This document shows, in pieces, positions 60,106 to 64,000 of a DNA stretch of 64,000 nt. The stretch is taken from positions 1 to 64,000 of the forward strand of contig CAIFEB010000002.1 in the NCBI GenBank assembly GCA_903789375.1, read 5' to 3'. A program made the position numbers and the translations under genes. The notes under the pieces are model-generated. The model was given only the letters and a program-made list of their open reading frames with translations, searched no databases and was not told where the DNA came from. This DNA is from an uncultured Eggerthellaceae bacterium (GTDB lineage Bacteria > Actinomycetota > Coriobacteriia > Coriobacteriales > Eggerthellaceae). Positions within the stretch are counted from its first letter, which is position 1. Each line of letters starts with the position of its first letter.

Positions 60106-61275
60106 ATGGACGAGCTCTACGAAACCATGAACCGCTTGCTCGCGCATACCCGCTGCGATTTCTTCCGCTACCTCTACCCCGTTATCAACTGGGACAACAG
60201 GATGCTCGGCCTCGTCGGGCCACGCGGTGTGGGCAAGACAACGCTCTTCCTCCAACGTATCAAGAGCAATCACGAGCAGCGCGACGCGCTCTACGTCTCG
60301 GCGGACAACATCTATTTCGCCACGCACACGCTGTTCGACACGGCAGACGAATTCAACAAGAATGGTGGAACCAAGCTCTACATCGACGAGGTGCACAAAT
60401 ACCCTCGATGGTCGCGCGAGCTTAAAGCGATATACGACTCGTTCCCCGACCTGCACGTCTATTTCACCGGCTCATCCATCCTCGATATCGAAAAGGGCGA
60501 GGCCGACCTGAGCAGGCGCGCGCCAAAATACCTGATGCAAGGGCTGTCGTTCCGCGAGTTCATGAGATACCGGCATCATGTGCAAACGCCGGCGCTGACG
60601 CTTGAACAGATTCTCGACCACGGTGCATCGCTTCCCGGCATCGAGCACCCCCTGCCGTACTTCCGCGAATATCTGAAAACCGGCTACTATCCATTCGGAA
60701 ACGACCCGGATTTCATCATCGAGCTCAACCAGGTCGTTTCACGAACGCTCGAAGTCGACATCCCGCAATTCGCCAACATGAACGCTTCGACCGGACGCAA
60801 GCTCGAACGGCTCCTTGCCCTCATCAGCACATTGGCGCCGTTCAAGCCGAACATGACGAAACTTGCCAGCCAGGTGGGTGTAAGCAGGAACAGCCTCGAA
60901 GACTACCTGCTTCTCATTGAAAAGGCCGGCATGATCGCCCAGCTGCGCGATGCGGCCCGCGGCATCAATGGCTTCGGCAAGCTAGAGAAGGTGTACATCG
61001 ACAACACGAACCTGCTCTACGCCCTTTGCAACGACGAGGCAGAAGTCGGCACCGTGCGCGAGACGTTCTTCTACAACCAGATGAGGGTGAACAACCAGGT
61101 GGCCAGTTCGCCCCTTTCCGACTTCCAAATCGATGGCGCAACCTTCGAAGTGGGCGGGCGCAGCAAGGGAAAACAGCAGCTGAAGGGCGCTGACCGTGGC
61201 TACGTCGTGAAAGACGATATCGAATACGGCCACGGCAACGTCATTCCGCTGTGGGCGTTCGGGCTGAACTACTGA
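60106..61275 (+). CDS. AAA_14 ATPase B
   Basis: 389 aa. Walker A GPRGVGKTT (38-46), Walker B LYIDEVHKYPRWS (about 90-102), YFTGSSIL sensor region, and a C-terminal half with a winged-helix-like stretch (LASQVGVSRNSLEDYLLLIEKAGMIAQL) and VYIDNTNLLYAL. The DUF4143-like end is shorter than in ATPase A, and the acidic nuclease-like motif is less clear (FQIDGATFEVGGRSKGKQQ). AAGGAGGA precedes the ATG. It has its own 32 bp phased palindrome array upstream and is divergent from ATPase A. Confidence 0.9.
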   Translation: MDELYETMNRLLAHTRCDFFRYLYPVINWDNRMLGLVGPRGVGKTTLFLQRIKSNHEQRDALYVSADNIYFATHTLFDTADEFNKNGGTKLYIDEVHKYPRWSRELKAIYDSFPDLHVYFTGSSILDIEKGEADLSRRAPKYLMQGLSFREFMRYRHHVQTPALTLEQILDHGASLPGIEHPLPYFREYLKTGYYPFGNDPDFIIELNQVVSRTLEVDIPQFANMNASTGRKLERLLALISTLAPFKPNMTKLASQVGVSRNSLEDYLLLIEKAGMIAQLRDAARGINGFGKLEKVYIDNTNLLYALCNDEAEVGTVRETFFYNQMRVNNQVASSPLSDFQIDGATFEVGGRSKGKQQLKGADRGYVVKDDIEYGHGNVIPLWAFGLNY

Positions 61276-61315
61276 GGCAGCCGAGCCTGCGCGTTCGCAT
61301 GCTCGGCTGCTGCAT

Positions 61316-61621
61316 TTAACCGATGAGCTCCTTCAGCTTGGGCAGCATCTCGCCGAACTGCTGCACGATCTCGAGCGTGCCCAGGTACTCGTGCTCCGGG
61401 CTCCACACCGGCACGTACAGAACGCGCACGGGATTGCCGGGCACCGGGTTCCAGACCTCCATGTTCTCGCGCTCGCCCGATTTGAAGCCGGCGATCATGT
61501 CCTTGACCATCGGGATGATCGCAGGAGGATGGCACAGCCATATATCGCGGCCGAGGCACGAAAGCGGGCGGGCGAAAATCTTGCCCTCGCGCGTGAAGAA
61601 GAGGAAACCCCGACGCGCTCT
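61316..61621 (-). pseudogene. PAS-domain protein C-terminal remnant
   Basis: A 101-codon frame without a start reads GFLFFTREGKIFARPLSCLG, CHPPAIIPMVKDMIAGFKSG, VPVWSPEHEYLGTLEIVQQ and stops. This is the C-terminal part of a PAS domain as found after hemerythrin/DUF438 modules (GRDI...CHPP...F.G). The N-terminal part is gone. A TGA lies right before it. Its neighbour is cbiL with a repeated junction sequence. Confidence 0.6.
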
Positions 61622-61648
61622 TCAGCTCTGGCGAACAGGTAGCCCTCA

Positions 61649-61730
61649 CCGGCTACCCTTCCGAACCTTTCTCCTTGACCACCGCGCTGTCTGCGCGTGG
61701 GCAGGGAGCCCCGCCGGCTACCCTTCCGAA
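61649..61730. repeat. 17-base direct repeat flanking the cbiL end
   Basis: CCGGCTACCCTTCCGAA occurs at 61649-61665 and 61714-61730, 65 bp apart. The second copy contains the cbiL stop codon region; the first adjoins the PAS remnant. This looks like a duplication or deletion scar. Confidence 0.6.
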
Positions 61731-62437
61731 TTGCCCGCGCGATACAACACGACCGAGAAGTACCCGCTGTCGACGTCGAGGTCGGCGAACTTTTCGCACA
61801 GCTGCTCGTGGGAAAGTCCGCTGTTGGCCACCGCCGCCACATCATCGAGTTCGCCGCGCTCAGCCAGCGCGTCGCGCAGCGCACCCAGGTCCCGCCCCGC
61901 TTTCATGAACACCTTGTTCGCGGGAACGTCGAGCAGCGCCTCCGCATTACCCGTCGAAACGGGAATAATGAGCAGCGGTTCCGCGCCCAGGCACAGCGGT
62001 CGGCCCAGCCGCGCTGCCGCGTCGCAGAACGACGTGACGCCCGGCACGACCTCGGTGCGATAGCCGCGCGCCGCGACGCGCGCGTGCGTGTAGTAATAGG
62101 TCGAGTACACGCCGACGTCGCCCAGCGTGATGAACGCGACGTCTTTGCCCTCGTCGAGCAGCGCGCACAGGTCGTCGGCGATGCGGTCGTGCGCCTGCGC
62201 GACGACCGCGGGGTCTTTGGACATGGGCGTCACACAGTCGACCACCGGCTTTCCCGCGATGTAGTCGGCAACGATGCCAAGCGCGGTCTGACGGTTGCGC
62301 CCCGTGCTCGGTGCGGCGATGACGTCGGCCGCCTTGAGCACACGCACTGCCTTGAGCGTGAGATTTTCCGGATCGCCGGGGCCCACGCTCACGCCGTAGA
62401 GCGTGCCCTTCTCGCCAGCGTCCGCACGTGCACCCAC
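61718..62437 (-). CDS. cbiL: Precorrin-2/cobalt-precorrin-2 C20-methyltransferase
   Basis: 239 aa SAM-dependent methyltransferase of the anaerobic cobalamin pathway, methylating C20. Family marks are GVSVGPGDPENLTLKAVRVL (about 15-34), IAAPSTG, the GDVGVYSTYYY loop near residue 105-115 and VVPGVTSFCDAAARLG. The GTG start at 62437 directly follows the cbiC stop, so the genes are coupled. Part of a cob operon that continues out of the window. Confidence 0.93.
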   Translation of the reverse strand: MGARADAGEKGTLYGVSVGPGDPENLTLKAVRVLKAADVIAAPSTGRNRQTALGIVADYIAGKPVVDCVTPMSKDPAVVAQAHDRIADDLCALLDEGKDVAFITLGDVGVYSTYYYTHARVAARGYRTEVVPGVTSFCDAAARLGRPLCLGAEPLLIIPVSTGNAEALLDVPANKVFMKAGRDLGALRDALAERGELDDVAAVANSGLSHEQLCEKFADLDVDSGYFSVVLYRAGNSEG

Positions 62438-62439
62438 CG

Positions 62440-63093
62440 CTAGCCCCGCTCGTTTCCGGAGGCCAGGTACAGAAGCGCGTTGCAGATCGCAGCGGCCACG
62501 TTGCTCCCGCCCTTGCGCCCGCGCGCGACGATGTGCGGCACGTCGAGCCCAAGGATGAGCTCCTTCGATTCGACCACGTTGACGAAGCCCACCGGCACGC
62601 CGATGATCAGCGCCGGCTCCACCATTTCGCCCGCGCTGATCATCTCGTAGAGCCTGACCAGGGCCGTCGGCGCGTTGCCGATGGCGAATACGAGTGGTTT
62701 GCCCAGCTCGGCGGCGCGTTCCATCGAGATGGCCGAGCGCGTGAGCCCGCGTTCCTTGGCGCGCCGTGCCGTCTCGTCGTCCGAAATGAAGTTGTACGCC
62801 TCGCCGCCGAACCGGCCGAGCACGCGCTTGTTGATGCCCGCCTGCGCCATCTTGGTGTCGGTCACGATCGAGGTGCCGGCCGCAAGCGCCTTGACGCCGA
62901 TCGTCGTGGCATGCGGCGAGAACGTGAGCGTGTCCGCGTAGTCGAAATCCGCCGTCGTGTGGATGACGCGTTTGATCACCGGTTCATTTTCGGGGTCGAG
63001 CTTGCGTTGTCCCAGCTCATGACCGATGATTTCGAAACTCCGGCCCTCGATGTCGGCCGGTTTCACAAACGTCAGCTCGTCAAGCCCGCTCAT
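62440..63093 (-). CDS. cbiC: Precorrin-8X/cobalt-precorrin-8 methylmutase
   Basis: 217 aa. Moves a methyl group from C11 to C12 to give hydrogenobyrinate or cobyrinate. The catalytic histidine lies in RVIHTTADFDYA near residue 45; other conserved stretches are SIVTDTKMAQAGI and IGVPVGFVNVVESKE, and RGRKGGSNVAAAICNAL near the end. AAGGAGAA precedes the ATG. It lies 138 bp downstream of cbiH. Confidence 0.95.
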   Translation of the reverse strand: MSGLDELTFVKPADIEGRSFEIIGHELGQRKLDPENEPVIKRVIHTTADFDYADTLTFSPHATTIGVKALAAGTSIVTDTKMAQAGINKRVLGRFGGEAYNFISDDETARRAKERGLTRSAISMERAAELGKPLVFAIGNAPTALVRLYEMISAGEMVEPALIIGVPVGFVNVVESKELILGLDVPHIVARGRKGGSNVAAAICNALLYLASGNERG

Positions 63094-63231
63094 TCGTTCT
63101 CCTTAAAACCATGCGGATGAATGCTGCTACCCGCAGCGCCCATCCTCCTTGCTTGCATTCGCACGCGCAAAGCGCTACGCCGCCCCTCCCACGCATAGTG
63201 GGGATGGTTCGAACGCGCGCCCACAGCTTTC

Positions 63232-64000
63232 TCAGCCCTGCCGCTGCAGGTAGCCGCGCGGCGTCACCATGCAGTCGCCGATGCGCTTCGTCTGGCTGTT
63301 GCCGATGTAGACCGTCGTGAACATGTCAACATGCGTGTCGCGCAGCTCGCCGAGCGTGAGCACGCGCGATTCCTCGCCATCGCGCCCGATGTTGCGCACG
63401 ATGCCGCACACGGTCGCAGCATCCTTGTGGCGCAGGACCACGTCGCACGCGCGCCGCAGATAGTCGGCGCGTTTTTTGGACGACGGGTTGTACAGGCAGA
63501 TGACGAGGTCGGCCACGGCGGCGTGATCGAGCCGCCGCTCGATCTTCTCCCATGGCGTCATCAGATCCGACAGGGAGATGACCGCGAAATCGTGCATGAG
63601 CGGAGCGCCGAGCGCAGCCGCGCCGCCCAGCGCTGCGCTGATGCCCGGTACCACCTCGATGGCGACGGACGGATGCTCCCCCGCCAGCTCGAAGCAGAGC
63701 CCCGCCATGCCGTAGACGCCCGGGTCGCCCGAGCACACGAGGGCGACGCGCTCGCCGGCAGCCGCGCGCTCGAGCGCCATGCGGCAACGCTCCACCTCGC
63801 GGCGCATGGGCGTGGTGAGCATCTCCTTGTCGGGGAACTCCTCTTTGAGCAGGTCGGTGTAGACCGTGTAGCCCACGATGACGTCGGCCTCTTCGATCGC
63901 CGTGCGAGCGCGCTGCGTCAGATCGGCGCCGCCGCCCGGCCCGATCCCCACGATCGAGAGCTTGCCCGCGTGCGCGGGGGCAACCGCGGTCGCGGGAACC
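63232..64000 (-). CDS. cbiH: Precorrin-3B/cobalt-precorrin-3 C17-methyltransferase (5' end outside window)
   Basis: SAM methyltransferase that causes ring contraction in cobalamin synthesis. Visible: VGIGPGGGADLTQRA at the N-terminal loop, VGYTVYTDLL, CSGDPGVYGMAGL and VVPGISAALGGAAALGAPLMHDF. The frame remains open to the window edge with VPATAVAPAHAGKLSI before the first glycine loop. So the gene either starts just outside or is fused to an upstream domain such as CbiG, as seen in some anaerobes. Confidence 0.92.
   Translation of the reverse strand, partial: VPATAVAPAHAGKLSIVGIGPGGGADLTQRARTAIEEADVIVGYTVYTDLLKEEFPDKEMLTTPMRREVERCRMALERAAAGERVALVCSGDPGVYGMAGLCFELAGEHPSVAIEVVPGISAALGGAAALGAPLMHDFAVISLSDLMTPWEKIERRLDHAAVADLVICLYNPSSKKRADYLRRACDVVLRHKDAATVCGIVRNIGRDGEESRVLTLGELRDTHVDMFTTVYIGNSQTKRIGDCMVTPRGYLQRQG

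Overview
The window looks like chromosomal DNA from an anaerobic, high-G+C actinobacterium of the Coriobacteriia, most likely an Eggerthellaceae gut-type organism. This rests on gene content rather than a marker gene. There are three molybdopterin oxidoreductase operons with Tat-exported catalytic subunits, a LuxR regulator carrying a 12-helix membrane domain, a 2-hydroxyacyl-CoA dehydratase-type pair, an anaerobic cobalamin pathway, and a long Cna/FctA-type surface adhesin. No rRNA, tRNA, CRISPR array or IS transposase was recognised.

Layout. 1-2.5 kb: a partial membrane protein and serS. 2.7-11.5 kb: a DMSO-reductase-type operon (dmsABC plus TorD-like chaperone, minus strand) divergent from a plus-strand operon of radical SAM protein, stand-alone DmsC-like anchor and membrane LuxR regulator. 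11.6-19.6 kb: small membrane protein, pyridoxal-type kinase, double-cubane-type dehydratase and activase, iron-sulfur flavoprotein, RNA ligase, AlbA_2/RecG-like protein. 20.0-26.6 kb: a 6.6 kb frameshifted adhesin, divergent from a LytTR regulator. 28-38 kb: housekeeping and accessory genes (enolase superfamily, PrsW and CPBP proteases, HIRAN protein, WYL regulator, frameshifted aldo/keto reductase, alpha/beta hydrolase with MerR regulator, Fic protein) and an inverted pair of a 167 bp palindromic repeat. 39.5-47.0 kb and 49.2-57.2 kb: two paralogous blocks, each with a molybdoenzyme operon (catalytic subunit, FeS subunit, NrfD anchor, TorD chaperone) followed by a cassette of stand-alone NrfD-like protein, SPFH/band-7 protein and YtrA-type GntR regulator. 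57.5-61.3 kb: nitroreductase and two divergent AAA_14-type ATPase genes with phased repeat arrays between them. 61.7-64 kb: cobalamin genes cbiL, cbiC, cbiH.

How it works together. The molybdoenzymes are probably quinol-linked terminal reductases or related redox enzymes acting outside the membrane. Each operon carries its own chaperone and sits beside a separate cassette pairing a stand-alone membrane anchor with a transcription regulator. Near-identical motifs lie at matching positions upstream of the catalytic operons and the SPFH/GntR cassettes, so the cassettes may sense respiratory state and control the operons. Several accessory genes (two ATPases, Fic, AlbA_2) have their own palindromic or tandem operator-like arrays. 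RNA ligase, HIRAN and ATP-grasp genes share a promoter-like element. Three genes carry frameshifts consistent with loss of one G, and several gene remnants (HipA, PAS, acetyltransferase, ribbon-helix-helix) show ongoing decay.
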